The notes under the pieces were generated by a model. It saw nothing but the letters and a program-made list of their open reading frames with translations. It was not told the origin of the DNA and ran no database searches. This document shows, piece after piece, positions 44,045-54,500 of a stretch of 64,000 nucleotides of DNA. Source of the DNA: Leptospira kanakyensis. Lineage in GTDB: Bacteria > Spirochaetota > Leptospiria > Leptospirales > Leptospiraceae. The stretch's first letter is position 1. Every line of letters starts with the position of its first letter. The stretch spans positions 62,001-126,000 of the forward strand of contig NZ_RQFG01000018.1 of NCBI RefSeq assembly GCF_004769235.1. The letters run 5' to 3'. The translations under genes were made by a program, and so were the position numbers.

Positions 44045-45372
44045 GGTTTGACCCCTAATGAGTCGCTAGGTAATCCGAGAACACGAACAAGTTCAATTTG
44101 AGATATTTCAAATTCTGTTTTTGTGTTCAGGTAATTCAGTTTTGTTTGTAAAAGAATTCTTTGTTGGTTGATTGCATCTATAATTTTAATTTTGCCAAAT
44201 CGAATTGCTTCTTGTAGATTTTTTAAATCTAATTCTGCCCGATCCATTGTTTGTGTATCATAGAATTTAATTTCTTCAGACAATGTTATGTAGTTTGTTA
44301 GAGCAAATAAAACTTCTTGTTTGATATTTCTTGAAACCGATTCCTTTAGTTCTTTGGAATTATCAATTTTTGCTGAAGCGATGATGGTCTCTCCTTCGTA
44401 GTCTCTCCAAATTGTCATTGGGAAACTGACCATACCACCAACTACTTTTTCATTGAATCCGTCATTTTGCGCAAAAGCTCCTAAACTTACGTTTGGAATT
44501 TTTTGTCGTCTTACTTCGTTTTGGCGGAGTAAAGCCAATTCTATTTCCTTTTCTGATAACATCAGTTCCGGACGCATTAACATAGCCATTTGAATCAATT
44601 CAGTTTTTTCCCGAGAAAGGTCTTTTGGTAAAATCCAATTTTGAGTTTGTATTGTATCTTTATCTAAAGGAAATCCAAGTAATACTTCCAATTCAGAATT
44701 TGTATTTTCCGAAAGTCTATGGATTTGGTTCCAGATTTTATAGATTCTAATTTCTTCCGATTCTGATAAGGATTCATCGATTCCAGGAGAAAGTCCTTCG
44801 TTCACTCTTGCTTTTGAAATTTTTTTTAATTCTTTAACTAGGTTTAAATTATCACGACTGTTTTCTTCTTCTAAATAAAGATATCGAAAACGAGTGATTT
44901 TTTTTAGTGCTTCGAATTCCAAAGACCGCCTTACAGATTCTAAACGAAAAACTTGTGCTTTAAATTCTTCGTCAGCAATTTGGACAGCAATTTCTCTTTT
45001 CCCATTAGTAAAGATCTCTTGGTTGACCATAACTTGAAAGTTATTTGCCGCATTTGGCCCAGATAGAGATACGGGTCCAGAAGATTCTCCTTTTCTTGTA
45101 GCAATATAACTACTAAAAGTCGGATTTGACGGAAAATAGTAAGAAGCAATTTTTTTCCTACCTGAGATTTCCTTTAATTTGATTTCTTCGATTCGATAGT
45201 CAGGATGTTTACTAACGATACATCGACTGAGTTCTAATATCGAATTGTCTTTTCGACAACTGTTCGTTGAAAATTCGTTAGGTTCTCCCTGTATTGGAAA
45301 AACATAAAAATGGATATAAACCAAACAAAATAGAAATACATTCCTCTGTTTGGGATAAAAAATAAAATTCAT
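44041..45372 (-). CDS. czcC: TolC-family outer-membrane channel (CzcC type)
   Basis: This 443-residue outer-membrane efflux protein has two repeated helical halves (about 100-260 and 290-440) with conserved starts (RPELMLSEKEIELALLRQ). The signal peptide lies at residues 12-30 (FLFCLVYIHFYVFPIQG). GGAGG lies seven bases before the ATG. It is first of the pump triplet and follows a Cys/His-rich protein gene by 39 bases. Together the three gene products would export divalent metal across both membranes. Confidence 0.88.
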   Translation of the reverse strand: MNFIFYPKQRNVFLFCLVYIHFYVFPIQGEPNEFSTNSCRKDNSILELSRCIVSKHPDYRIEEIKLKEISGRKKIASYYFPSNPTFSSYIATRKGESSGPVSLSGPNAANNFQVMVNQEIFTNGKREIAVQIADEEFKAQVFRLESVRRSLEFEALKKITRFRYLYLEEENSRDNLNLVKELKKISKARVNEGLSPGIDESLSESEEIRIYKIWNQIHRLSENTNSELEVLLGFPLDKDTIQTQNWILPKDLSREKTELIQMAMLMRPELMLSEKEIELALLRQNEVRRQKIPNVSLGAFAQNDGFNEKVVGGMVSFPMTIWRDYEGETIIASAKIDNSKELKESVSRNIKQEVLFALTNYITLSEEIKFYDTQTMDRAELDLKNLQEAIRFGKIKIIDAINQQRILLQTKLNYLNTKTEFEISQIELVRVLGLPSDSLGVKP

Positions 45373-45411
45373 AAAACCTCCAAGTGTTTACGCAAACGAA
45401 TTGCGAGTTAA

Positions 45412-45807
45412 CTAAGTGAGGTTGTATTTAGGTGGTCGGAAAAATGTGTTTACTGTAACAAGTTGTGGAATTTGTAGTTCCGGTTGGTGGATATAAACTT
45501 TATGGAGTTGGATGAGTATGTGAGAGAGGTATAAGTCCCAAGAACAGGAAACAATAAAATTACAAGGGCAAGAGAAACAAACATGATCTGTGTGTTCCCC
45601 ATCTTCAGCAAGTGAATGACCTGGATTGACACCTAAGGTATGATCCAAAAAAGCATAAGGACATCCACTTTCAGGAGAACCGATCAGTCCACAATTGACC
45701 TCATTGTCGACGATGCGTTGGTACATAAAGTTGGCAGAAAATAGAAGTACAAAGCCAAATAGAAAAAATTGGCGTAAGTATTTGGCTTTTTTCTGTCCGA
45801 GCTTCAT
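45412..45807 (-). CDS. Cys/His-rich membrane-anchored protein heading the czc set
   Basis: This 131-residue protein has one N-terminal membrane segment (about 12-30). An exported Cys/His-rich part follows (NCGLIGSPESGCPYAF, GHSLAEDGEHTDHVCFSCPC). The C-terminus has a Pro-Pro motif (VNTFFRPPKYN). The pattern resembles the HYC_CC_PP/DUF2946-type proteins at the head of metal efflux operons. The ATG at 45807 lies four bases after the stop of the preceding gene and has no ribosome site, but TATAAG sits nine to fourteen bases before it, which could give a leaderless transcript. A longer frame starts at 45903 inside the neighbour. Confidence 0.65.
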   Translation of the reverse strand: MKLGQKKAKYLRQFFLFGFVLLFSANFMYQRIVDNEVNCGLIGSPESGCPYAFLDHTLGVNPGHSLAEDGEHTDHVCFSCPCNFIVSCSWDLYLSHILIQLHKVYIHQPELQIPQLVTVNTFFRPPKYNLT

Positions 45808-45811
45808 AAGA

Positions 45812-46900
45812 TTACTTATAGTTTGGAATTTCCTTTGCAGTTTGCAATAACTTATCTGCAATTTCTGGCACACAAATCGGAGAAACATGGCTACAATCCA
45901 CATAAGTCTGGCAATTTGTATTTCCTTCGTTCAAACTTATATAACGAATATTTTTTGAATTTGGATCGATATATTGTTTAATATTTTTATTAAAAAGATC
46001 ACCACCGGTGATTTTTTTTCTTATGTCTTGAAAGTAGGGGTGGATCTGCGGTTCCCAAATGACCATCGGAATATTATGTTTCTCTGCATGATCTATGATC
46101 TTACGAAAGAAATTAATTTCGGGATTCGAAATTCGGTAATTGTTTAAAAAATAAAGTTTTCGAGACTCCGCATAACCAACAATTCGATCTTGGTATTCTT
46201 TTTCGGGAAAATTATTTACATGATAACCAATGTGATCAGGTGCAAATTGTTTTTTTTCATTCATATAAGATGACAACCCGATGAAGTAATCATCATTGGC
46301 GACTCTTTTGCCTGAGGCTAAATTTTTTACCGCAAGGATTGGATTGAAATGGTAATTGTAACCTAAAAATAAAAGTCGAGCAATGATATCTCGTTTGAAT
46401 TGTGGGTTCATTGCATCGTAGATGTCCAGGAGCTCATCTTCGTGTAACATAAGTTCTGCCCACTTTGTTTTGTATGTATACACATTGTTTTCATTGAACA
46501 TTTCTTCTGAAAACTCTAGAAATAGAACATCAGGTTTGAATCCTGAATCTGTCATGGACTTTATGATTAAATAATATAATAAAAATTCAGATGCTTTAAT
46601 GGCTGTTCTTGTTTCAAAATAAACAGGTTCTTGGATGATCGACTTGGATACTGGAATTTCTTTCCATTGGTGGAAACTTTCTGATCGAGAAGTTCCCGTA
46701 ACAACTACCACCCGTTTACCACTTTTTTGGATGGTTTTATTTTCCTCCCAAATGGTTGGCATACCTAAAATTAAATTCTGGCCGGCTTTATAAGTCCTTC
46801 TGCCACTTTCGCGAATTTCAGGAATACAAATTAACTTATCTACTACAATGACTAGGAGTAAAAGTAAGAAGGGGATAAAATAAATGCGAATGTCTTTCAT
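45812..46900 (-). CDS. DUF1574 (SGNH-like) protein
   Basis: This 362-residue protein is of the leptospiral DUF1574 family, probably an SGNH/GDSL-type acyl-transfer partner of the membrane O-acyltransferase encoded directly upstream. An N-terminal membrane anchor (8-25) places the rest outside the inner membrane. The nucleophile motif is VVTGTSRSESF, and the catalytic Asp-His pair is in YVDCSHVSPICVP near the C-terminus, as in AlgJ/AlgX-like proteins. The gap to the MBOAT gene is nine bases. The modified polymer or lipid is unknown. Confidence 0.85.
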   Translation of the reverse strand: MKDIRIYFIPFLLLLLVIVVDKLICIPEIRESGRRTYKAGQNLILGMPTIWEENKTIQKSGKRVVVVTGTSRSESFHQWKEIPVSKSIIQEPVYFETRTAIKASEFLLYYLIIKSMTDSGFKPDVLFLEFSEEMFNENNVYTYKTKWAELMLHEDELLDIYDAMNPQFKRDIIARLLFLGYNYHFNPILAVKNLASGKRVANDDYFIGLSSYMNEKKQFAPDHIGYHVNNFPEKEYQDRIVGYAESRKLYFLNNYRISNPEINFFRKIIDHAEKHNIPMVIWEPQIHPYFQDIRKKITGGDLFNKNIKQYIDPNSKNIRYISLNEGNTNCQTYVDCSHVSPICVPEIADKLLQTAKEIPNYK

Positions 46901-46909
46901 AAGTTCTCT

Positions 46910-48280
46910 TTAAAATTGGAAGTAAATGAATGTTTCCACTGGGGATTCGATTTTGATGAGAGCGAAATAAACTAAAAAGATAAGAACTGGAATGATCCAA
47001 TTTACGTAAGGTTTTAGTTTGTTTGAGAAATAATTTTTGAATTCTAAAAATTGTAAAAGGTAACTAACGGCCATTAGTCCCCAAAAATCAGGACGGTATA
47101 TAAACTTACCTGTTTGGTTCAATGCAGAAGACCAAAAGATATATATTTTGTTTAACGAATCAATTCGAAAGAAAGTAGCAAGGATACAAAAAATAGCAAA
47201 TACCCAAAGAGCAGCCAAAATCTTTTTTCCAAAACTCATAGACTTCCGGTCCGGTTTTCCAAAAGCAATTCGTTCTATAGATAAAAAGATCCCGTGAAAA
47301 AATCCCCATAAAAAGAATGTATAAGTATTCCCATGCCATAATCCAGATAAAGACATAACAACGATGGTGTTGATATTATATCTTATTTCTGAAACTCTGT
47401 TGCCACCTAACGGAATATACAAATAATCGCGAATCCAGGTAGAGAGAGTATAATGCCATCTAGACCATAGTTCGCTAAAACTTACTGATAAAAAAGGAGA
47501 TCGGAAGTTTTCAGGAATTTCGTAACCTAATAAAAAGGCAGAACCTCTTGCTAAATCTGTATAACCAGAAAAATCTCCATACACTTGAAAAGAAAAAGCA
47601 ACGGTAGTTAGCAAAATAGAAATTCCGTCATAATCACCCGGATTCATATAAACAGGATTGATGATTTTAGCCAATTGGTCGGCGATTAAAACTTTTTTGA
47701 CAAGTCCAGAGATGATGTGAAGGATTCCTCTTTGTAAAAAATCAACGTTAAGTTTTGCATTATCAATTTGGTCATAAAAATCGTCGTGGCGCATGATCGG
47801 GCCTGCGATGAGTTGTGGAAAAAATAAAATGAATAGTAGAAAATTCATAAACGGAGATTCGGTGAATTTTCCTCTCCATGCATCAACAATGTATGCAATC
47901 ATTTGAAAGGTATAAAAACTAATAGCAAGTGGTAAAACGAATTCCGACAAAGATTGTAAGATGGGTAATGATAATTCACCTTCTTTCATCAAGTATTGGA
48001 GGTAGGTCAAAATGTACTTAAAAAAACAGAGATTGATAAGGTTGAGGCCAACACCAAGGTATAAGTATATTTTTTTTCTAGTTTTTAAAATCCCCAATAC
48101 ACAAAAATGAGAGATGACGATGAATGTAATAAAATGGATTAAAAAAGAACCACTCCAGTATCCATAGAATAACAGAGAGAAAATGATGAGAACGTATTTG
48201 CGAAACTGAGAAGGTAAAATCCAATAAATAGAATAACAAGCTACAAAAAAGTAAAGATAGTCAATGGAATTGAACAGCAT
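46910..48280 (-). CDS. MBOAT-family membrane O-acyltransferase
   Basis: This 456-residue multi-helix enzyme is of the AlgI/DltB type, moving an acyl group from the cytoplasm to an extracytoplasmic acceptor. I start it at the ATG at 48280, with AGGG close upstream; the open frame reaches 48373 but would cross the divergent promoter region. Signature: the amphipathic region RWHYTLSTWIRDYLYIPLGG and the catalytic His in SGLWHGNTYTFFLWGFFHG. With the SGNH-like DUF1574 gene it forms the usual two-part acetylation system. The target, such as lipopolysaccharide or another glycan, is not known. Confidence 0.92.
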   Translation of the reverse strand: MLFNSIDYLYFFVACYSIYWILPSQFRKYVLIIFSLLFYGYWSGSFLIHFITFIVISHFCVLGILKTRKKIYLYLGVGLNLINLCFFKYILTYLQYLMKEGELSLPILQSLSEFVLPLAISFYTFQMIAYIVDAWRGKFTESPFMNFLLFILFFPQLIAGPIMRHDDFYDQIDNAKLNVDFLQRGILHIISGLVKKVLIADQLAKIINPVYMNPGDYDGISILLTTVAFSFQVYGDFSGYTDLARGSAFLLGYEIPENFRSPFLSVSFSELWSRWHYTLSTWIRDYLYIPLGGNRVSEIRYNINTIVVMSLSGLWHGNTYTFFLWGFFHGIFLSIERIAFGKPDRKSMSFGKKILAALWVFAIFCILATFFRIDSLNKIYIFWSSALNQTGKFIYRPDFWGLMAVSYLLQFLEFKNYFSNKLKPYVNWIIPVLIFLVYFALIKIESPVETFIYFQF

Positions 48281-48371
48281 TTTCCCTAGAATTTCTTCGA
48301 TATTTTTTTCTACCAGCCATTTTACACAATCATACTTGCCTCTAAAATCAAATCCAGAAAGATCAGTCCTC

Positions 48372-50336
48372 ATGGCGACTCAAAATATACTTTGGACACC
48401 TCATTCAAAAGAGACAAACCTATCCCGTTTTTTAGGCCATCTGGAAACTAAATTTAATAAATCATTTTCTGATTATGTTTCTTTGCATAAGTTCTCGGTA
48501 GATGAATACCAATCGTTCTGGAAAGAATGGTTATCCTATTCTGGTTTTAAGTTACATCGTGAACCGGAAAAAACAATGGAAACAGGTACCCATTTTTCAA
48601 AGTCAAGTTGGTTCCCTGGTGCCTTGTATAATTTTGCTGAAAATTTGCTTGAAGTTGGAAATCCAAATGATGTTTCTTTGGTGTTTTATTCGGAAGATGG
48701 CCAAATTCAAAGATTAACATATTCAGAATTAAAAATCGAAGTTTTAAAATTACAAAAACATTTGTATGCGCTCGGTGTAATAAAAGGGGATCGTGTTGTC
48801 GGCCTAGTTCCGAACGCACCTATATCCACCATTGGGATGTTGGCTACCACTTCGTTAGGTGCTATATGGTCTAGTGCTTCACCAGATTTTGGTGTTCGGG
48901 GAATCCTTGATAGGTTTGAACAAATCCAACCTAAAGTTTTGATTTCTGTGGAGTCTTATTTGTTTAAAGGCAAAAAAATATCCATAGTTGATAAGTTGGA
49001 AGAAGTATCAAACAAACTCACAAATGTTATTAATTCAGAATTCAAACAAACTTTAGTTTATGATTTTGTGGAACCTATCCAAGATTTTGGTAAAATCAAA
49101 TTTCCATTTCATTATAAAGAAATCGGTTCTGTAAATCCAGGAGAGAAACTTACATATACTTCGATTGGTTTTTCTGATCCAGTTTATATTATGTTTTCCT
49201 CTGGAACAACAGGTCTTCCTAAGTGTATTGTCCAAGGTGGGGGAGTGCTTCTTAATCACACAAAAGAACTTTCGTTACACTGTAATTTGTCTAAACAAAA
49301 TCGTTTTTTTTATTATACAACTTGTGGTTGGATGATGTGGAACTGGTCTCAGTCTGCTTTGGCATTAGGTGCCACTCTTTATCAATTTGATGGGAATCCA
49401 TTCCATCCTTCCTGGGAAACTTTATGGTCAATGGCAGAGAAAGAATCCATCCAAGTTTTTGGAACGAGTGCCAAATACCTTTCTGTTTTAGAGGAAGAAA
49501 AAGTCTCCGTTCAATCCAAGTATTCATTAGTAGATTTGAAAGTGATTCTTTCTACGGGTTCACCATTACCTAACTCCGGATTTCGTTATGTGTATGAAAA
49601 TATAAAAAAAGATGTGCAACTGTCTTCTATTTCCGGAGGAACAGACTTAAATGGATGTTTTGCTTTGGGAAATCCCAACTTACCAGTGTTTGAAGGTCAA
49701 ATCCAATGTAAGGGTTTGGGTATGGATGTACAAGTATTCAATGATATGGGTAAGTCGGTAGAAAATGAAAAAGGTGAGCTCGTTTGTCCTACACCATTCC
49801 CTTCGATGCCACTTTCTTTTTGGAATGATGAGTCGGGTGCCAAATACAAATCTGCCTATTTTGAAACTTACGATAATATTTGGTGTCATGGTGATTTTGC
49901 ATCTATCACACCAGAGAATGGACTTGTGATTTATGGTCGCTCTGATGCTACCTTGAATCCAGGTGGTGTACGGATTGGAACTGCTGATATTTACTCTGTA
50001 GTTTCAACGATTCCGGAAGTGAAAGACAGTGTGATCATTGGCCAAGAGTATAAGGATGATGTTCGTGTTATTTTGTTTGTGGTTACGGCAGATGGTGTTT
50101 CTCTAGATGATGTTTTAGTCAAAAAAATCAAAGAAAAAATCAAATTGGAAACTTCTCCGAGGCATGTTCCGGCATTAATACTTTCTGTTCCAGAAATCCC
50201 ATATACTGTGAATGGGAAAAAAGTAGAAATTGCCGTCAAACAAACAGTAGCTGGTTTGGAGGTAAAAAACAAAAATGCTTTGGCAAATCCAAATTCTTTG
50301 GACTATTTTAAAAACAGAAAGGAACTGAGTGTATGA
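48372..50336 (+). CDS. acsA: Acetoacetyl-CoA synthetase
   Basis: This 654-residue adenylate-forming enzyme converts acetoacetate, ATP and CoA to acetoacetyl-CoA. It is distinguished from acetyl-CoA synthetase by its N-terminus (ILWTPHSKETNLSRFLGHLE) and by the TTCGWMMWNWSQSALALG block. The ATP motif is FSSGTTGLPKCIVQ, with YGRSDATLNPGGVRIG and the C-terminal acyl-transfer Lys in PYTVNGKKVEI. The start at 48372 excludes an implausible extension to 48264. It overlaps the following gene by four bases. Use of acetoacetate fits fatty-acid-based carbon metabolism. Confidence 0.93.
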   Translation: MATQNILWTPHSKETNLSRFLGHLETKFNKSFSDYVSLHKFSVDEYQSFWKEWLSYSGFKLHREPEKTMETGTHFSKSSWFPGALYNFAENLLEVGNPNDVSLVFYSEDGQIQRLTYSELKIEVLKLQKHLYALGVIKGDRVVGLVPNAPISTIGMLATTSLGAIWSSASPDFGVRGILDRFEQIQPKVLISVESYLFKGKKISIVDKLEEVSNKLTNVINSEFKQTLVYDFVEPIQDFGKIKFPFHYKEIGSVNPGEKLTYTSIGFSDPVYIMFSSGTTGLPKCIVQGGGVLLNHTKELSLHCNLSKQNRFFYYTTCGWMMWNWSQSALALGATLYQFDGNPFHPSWETLWSMAEKESIQVFGTSAKYLSVLEEEKVSVQSKYSLVDLKVILSTGSPLPNSGFRYVYENIKKDVQLSSISGGTDLNGCFALGNPNLPVFEGQIQCKGLGMDVQVFNDMGKSVENEKGELVCPTPFPSMPLSFWNDESGAKYKSAYFETYDNIWCHGDFASITPENGLVIYGRSDATLNPGGVRIGTADIYSVVSTIPEVKDSVIIGQEYKDDVRVILFVVTADGVSLDDVLVKKIKEKIKLETSPRHVPALILSVPEIPYTVNGKKVEIAVKQTVAGLEVKNKNALANPNSLDYFKNRKELSV

Positions 50337-51094
50337 ATCCAGGATTTAATATTTTTGGATTCTTGGTTTTTTATTTCTTTCTTTTCACCAATCTTTTTGC
50401 AGAAACAAATCCAACTCATCAGTACTCTTGTTTTCAAACTAACTGTATTTCTTTTGATCTTCCTTCCAGGTGGTTTCTAACCGAACGAAGATCCAATGGA
50501 ATCGCAACCAAGTTTGATCATTTCAAAACCTTACCCTTAAAAGAAGAATCAGGCCGAGAAATCATTCCTGCTCTAGTGATCCTTTTTAAAGAATCAGAAA
50601 ACAAACTTCCTCTCCATCCGATTATTTTTCATGCAGAGTCTCGAAGATTTAGTATGATTACAAATGTTCGTAATTCTTTCTCCTTACAGAAAATTCCTAA
50701 TGTTGAAAATAGTTATAAATTTTTAGGAATATTCGGAAATTTTAAAGATAAAGAAGATATTGTTTTACAACATTATATCACAGCAACCGAAGATAAATTT
50801 GGATTCACCATTATCATTACCTGTTACGAATCTGTTTATCCACAGATAGAAAAAGATATAAGGCAATTTCTGGACAGTTTGTCCTGGTATACAAGACCTT
50901 TACCATGGAAATTTAAAAATCCAGAAGAACAGATATCAAAAGCAAAAGAATTAGAATCCAGTGCTCTCGATCGTTTGAAAACCAAAAAATCGGAAGAGAT
51001 ATCTCTTGCTTTAGAGGAATTAAGTGATTCTTGTGAGTTGGGATCTGCTTCTGCTTGCGAAATGTTTACTTTGTTTATGAATTTAGGAAGATAA
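50333..51094 (+). CDS. Secreted hypothetical protein downstream of acsA
   Basis: This 253-residue exported protein has a hydrophobic signal (FGFLVFYFFLFTNLFAE) and mature Cys residues at CFQTNC. It starts inside the acsA stop region (ATGA overlap), so it is translationally coupled to it. The C-terminal part forms a helical, Lys/Glu-rich segment (SKAKELESSALDRLKTKKSEEISLALEE). It ends with a Cys-bearing SCELGSASACEMF, which resembles a single Sel1-like repeat. The middle is beta-rich. No family is otherwise recognised. Confidence 0.7.
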   Translation: MNPGFNIFGFLVFYFFLFTNLFAETNPTHQYSCFQTNCISFDLPSRWFLTERRSNGIATKFDHFKTLPLKEESGREIIPALVILFKESENKLPLHPIIFHAESRRFSMITNVRNSFSLQKIPNVENSYKFLGIFGNFKDKEDIVLQHYITATEDKFGFTIIITCYESVYPQIEKDIRQFLDSLSWYTRPLPWKFKNPEEQISKAKELESSALDRLKTKKSEEISLALEELSDSCELGSASACEMFTLFMNLGR

Positions 51095-51111
51095 CAACGT
51101 TAAGGTTATCT
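51089..51111. terminator. Bidirectional terminator over both stop codons
   Basis: AGATAAC (51089-51095) pairs with GTTATCT (51105-51111) across a 9-base loop. The hairpin contains the stop codons of both convergent genes. U-runs are short on both sides. Confidence 0.5.
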
Positions 51112-51522
51112 TTGCATCTTTTGGATGTATTCTGCCACTGCATCAATTTCCTGTTTTCGCATATGTGCATAGGCTTTCATATAGGTTCCTGGAATTCCGT
51201 TTTTAATGGTTTTGGCTATGGCTTCTTTTGTAGATCCATAAATGTATGTAGACTTGTCTTGAAAGTTCGGAACACGCGAGTTGGATAACAAGTGTGATCT
51301 GGTTCCCCTTCCATTACCCACCATTCCATGACAGGCAGCACATCCATTTTGTACATACATCGCTTCGGGAAAAGGAACGGTCACGGCCGGAGGAGGAGGT
51401 GGTTCTTTGATTGGTGATTCATTTTCAGGCGAACAATGAGGAAAGATAAAGGAACAACAAACCAATCCTAATAAAACAAAATAAGTTTTTTTGAAAACCT
51501 TTGATTTTCCAAACTGAATCAT
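51106..51522 (-). CDS. Cytochrome c lipoprotein
   Basis: This 138-residue exported mono-haem cytochrome c has the CAACH site at residues 61-65 and a possible axial Met in GTYMKAYAHM near residue 115. The signal segment (15-29) ends with candidate lipobox Cys residues (FIFPHCSPE); the acylated Cys is probably residue 30. A Pro-rich linker (PPPPPAVTVP) separates the anchor from the haem domain. It follows the giant lipoprotein gene by 36 bases on the same strand and may be cotranscribed with it. A role as an electron carrier in the envelope is inferred. Confidence 0.88.
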   Translation of the reverse strand: MIQFGKSKVFKKTYFVLLGLVCCSFIFPHCSPENESPIKEPPPPPAVTVPFPEAMYVQNGCAACHGMVGNGRGTRSHLLSNSRVPNFQDKSTYIYGSTKEAIAKTIKNGIPGTYMKAYAHMRKQEIDAVAEYIQKMQR

Positions 51523-51558
51523 AATAAATTATCCTAAACTTTTAGCCAATAAACCAGA

Positions 51559-54500
51559 TCATTCGCAAAGAATTCCTGATCCAGCCAAACTTAAATTGTA
51601 TTTTTGCGACAAGTAACAAAAAACAATTTCTCTGCCTGCACTGGTTAAACTAGTTTTATAATAAATGACTTCGCTGATATGGCCAGAGAAATAGTTAGTG
51701 GTTGAGGCATCAGTTCCCAAATAGACATTGTTCTGCGTAAAAGTTTGTGCCGTGTTCATTGTGAATCCATTACTGAGTCCGCTGGAAAATAATCCGAATT
51801 GGGTAGCTCCTAGGTGTTCAACGGCAATTAAATAAGGAGTGAGTGTCCCGGAAAAGATTGGACTGCTATAACCAACATCACCAAATCCTAGTTTTGTCAT
51901 ATGCACCCGATTGCTTTGTAAGTGGTAGGATACACCTCCAGCCGCTGATTCTAATAACGGGCCATCGGTAACATTGGTTCGGCTAAATGCCAAAAAGAAA
52001 GTGGAGTTGTTGAAGGGAAGGTCTAGGGCTGTTCCTCTATAGAGATACTGGGAACTAGCACCAATAAAGTTGACTGATGGTTTGTCATTGTAGCCCACAT
52101 TGTTGTATGTAGGCGCTGCGGGTCCATTAAAAAAGGATGCCGCATTCCCACTGCGATCATGCCATGTAGTAATGGGTGTGCCGTTTCCTTGGTTTGATAA
52201 ACTATCGGCACTTAGGTGGAGTCTTAAACTGCTAAGACCTAATGTAGGTGACCATGAAACCACTTGTCTCGGATCATATCCGGAGAGGGCTTGGATTTCA
52301 TTTGTACTTAAAGCTCGGTTATAAATCAATACATCGTCAATGAATCCGGTAAAATTAGTGGTGAGATCGGCTCTCGTTCCAATTGTGAAGGCAGTTGGTG
52401 TTGTATTCCAAGTATTTTTAATTTGAGTATCAAGTAAAACTCCATTGTGGTATAACATCGCCAAGTCACCGTTTGTTGGCCCATGGAATACACCACAAAG
52501 TTGGTGCCATACATTTTGATGGTTATAATAATATCCTTCTACATCATTTGTATATCCTGAAAAAAGGTATTTACTCCCAACATTTGCCGTACCCAGTGAA
52601 ATCATATTATCGGTACTAGCCTGACCATAACTCACCATTGTGCCGGGGTCTGTTAAATTGGATTTATAATTCACACAAATAGTACGTGGTTTTTTGATTT
52701 TAGGCAAATGGGTGTCGGTTGTGGAAATATTTATATAGTTAGTTCCATTGGTAATAATGGCGCTTGCTGCATTTCCAAATCGATCAGTAAAAAGACCTAC
52801 ACCCATATTGGTCACTTGGTTGCCCATTCCACTGACATCTTGGAGGTTATTATTAAAATCAAAACGAGCGACAAGGCCCACAGGAATTTGTGCAGAAATC
52901 AACCTAACTTCTTTTTGGTCGAGGGCTTTGGAATAAATTCGTAAATCAGCCATTTTACCTGCAAAATTCTGAGTTGCGAATGTCATAACTTTTCCAACAT
53001 AAATACCTGTTCCTGGAGTTGTTGTGACAAGACCTGCGATATTGGACGGGCCAGCGATCACAGTTCCATTGTTGTAAACAGTTCCGACAGTTCCATCAAA
53101 GGTTCCACAAATATGCGACCATTGGTTGATAGGGATTGAGTATGTTGTAAATACTTCACCGCTTCCCAAACCTCCAAATCGAATGACATTGGATCCACCA
53201 GCATTTTTAAATAAGGAAAGAATAAACTCCGAATTGCCACCAGGAGCCCCGTAAGAAAAAATAGGTGAGTTATCATTTCCATTGACTGGATATCTTTCTG
53301 GATGCACCCAGACACAAACACTCCTTGGGTGTTGGCCCAATGGTAATCCGAGTTCTGCTCCATTCGCATAACCTGCATTATCTGCTATAAATCGAATACT
53401 AGAACCCGGACTTCTATCGCGACCTGGTGCAAATCCAGTGAAACTCCCATACATGGAAAGGGTTCCACCTACCGGGCCTGTAGGATTCAAATTCCCGTTC
53501 ATTTCATATTGCATTAAGAGTTCGATGGGCCGTGAGGAATAAGAGTTTCCAACAAGGGCGGAATCAGCGTTTCGAGCCAGGTCATTCACTTCCGCTTCAT
53601 TTAATACTTTGGAATAATACCGAACATCCGCAATCCGTCCTGGAAAAAAATTGGCAAGAGAAGCAACACCGATGGAAAAATCTCCCGTTGGTGCGTTGGT
53701 TGAAAATTGTTTTTGAAACACCAAATTACCGTTCATATAAATGCGGTAAACGTTGTTGTTATCCACTGTCATGGCTACGTGTGTCCATTGTCCAGGGATG
53801 ACATTCATAGGAACAGGATCAAGAGGGTTCCCTCCCCTAAGGATCCCGAGTTGGTTTTCGTTCGTGATAATGAGTCCATGACCGTTGGCACTGGCTGTTC
53901 CATTATAAACAATGACCTTGGAGGAAGCAGGACTTGTTCCATCCCATTGAAACCAAGCTGTCATGGTGATGTTGTTTACTGAACCGGCAGGTAAAGGTGC
54001 AATCCCTGCGTTGCCTGTGGACGTGGCTGCGGCTCCCGTAGTTTCTCCAAATCGGCCGAGTCCAAATCCAGGACTACCCACAGCAGTGATGGTTTGGCTA
54101 TTTACATAATTTTGAACGGATCCATTCAGAGGGTAATAGGCTAAGAGTCCAGAGGCATTGAGAGACCTAAGTGCATGTGCGGTTCCAAATACTAAAATAT
54201 TTCCAATGTTTGCAATGTACATCGGAGAGTCGATGATTGCATTCACACCTTCCCCATCCGCAAGACCAGTCCCACCGGAACCTGCAATGGTAATCACCTC
54301 ACCCGTTGCCATATGGACACGTCTGATGCGATGGTTTCCATAATCTGCTACATATAAAAAAATACCATCATGAGTAATCCCATGTGGCATCACAAAGCTG
54401 GCGTTAGTTCCTGTAGCATCAACAAATCCAGTACTGGTGTTGCCAACAAGGATTGTGGTGACACCAGTGTTTTTATGAGTTTTTGTAATGTTATGAGTTC

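Noticed and set aside
48264..48371. N-terminal extension of acetoacetyl-CoA synthetase
   Set aside because: The extra 36 residues overlap the MBOAT gene on the other strand and are not part of the family's N-terminus.
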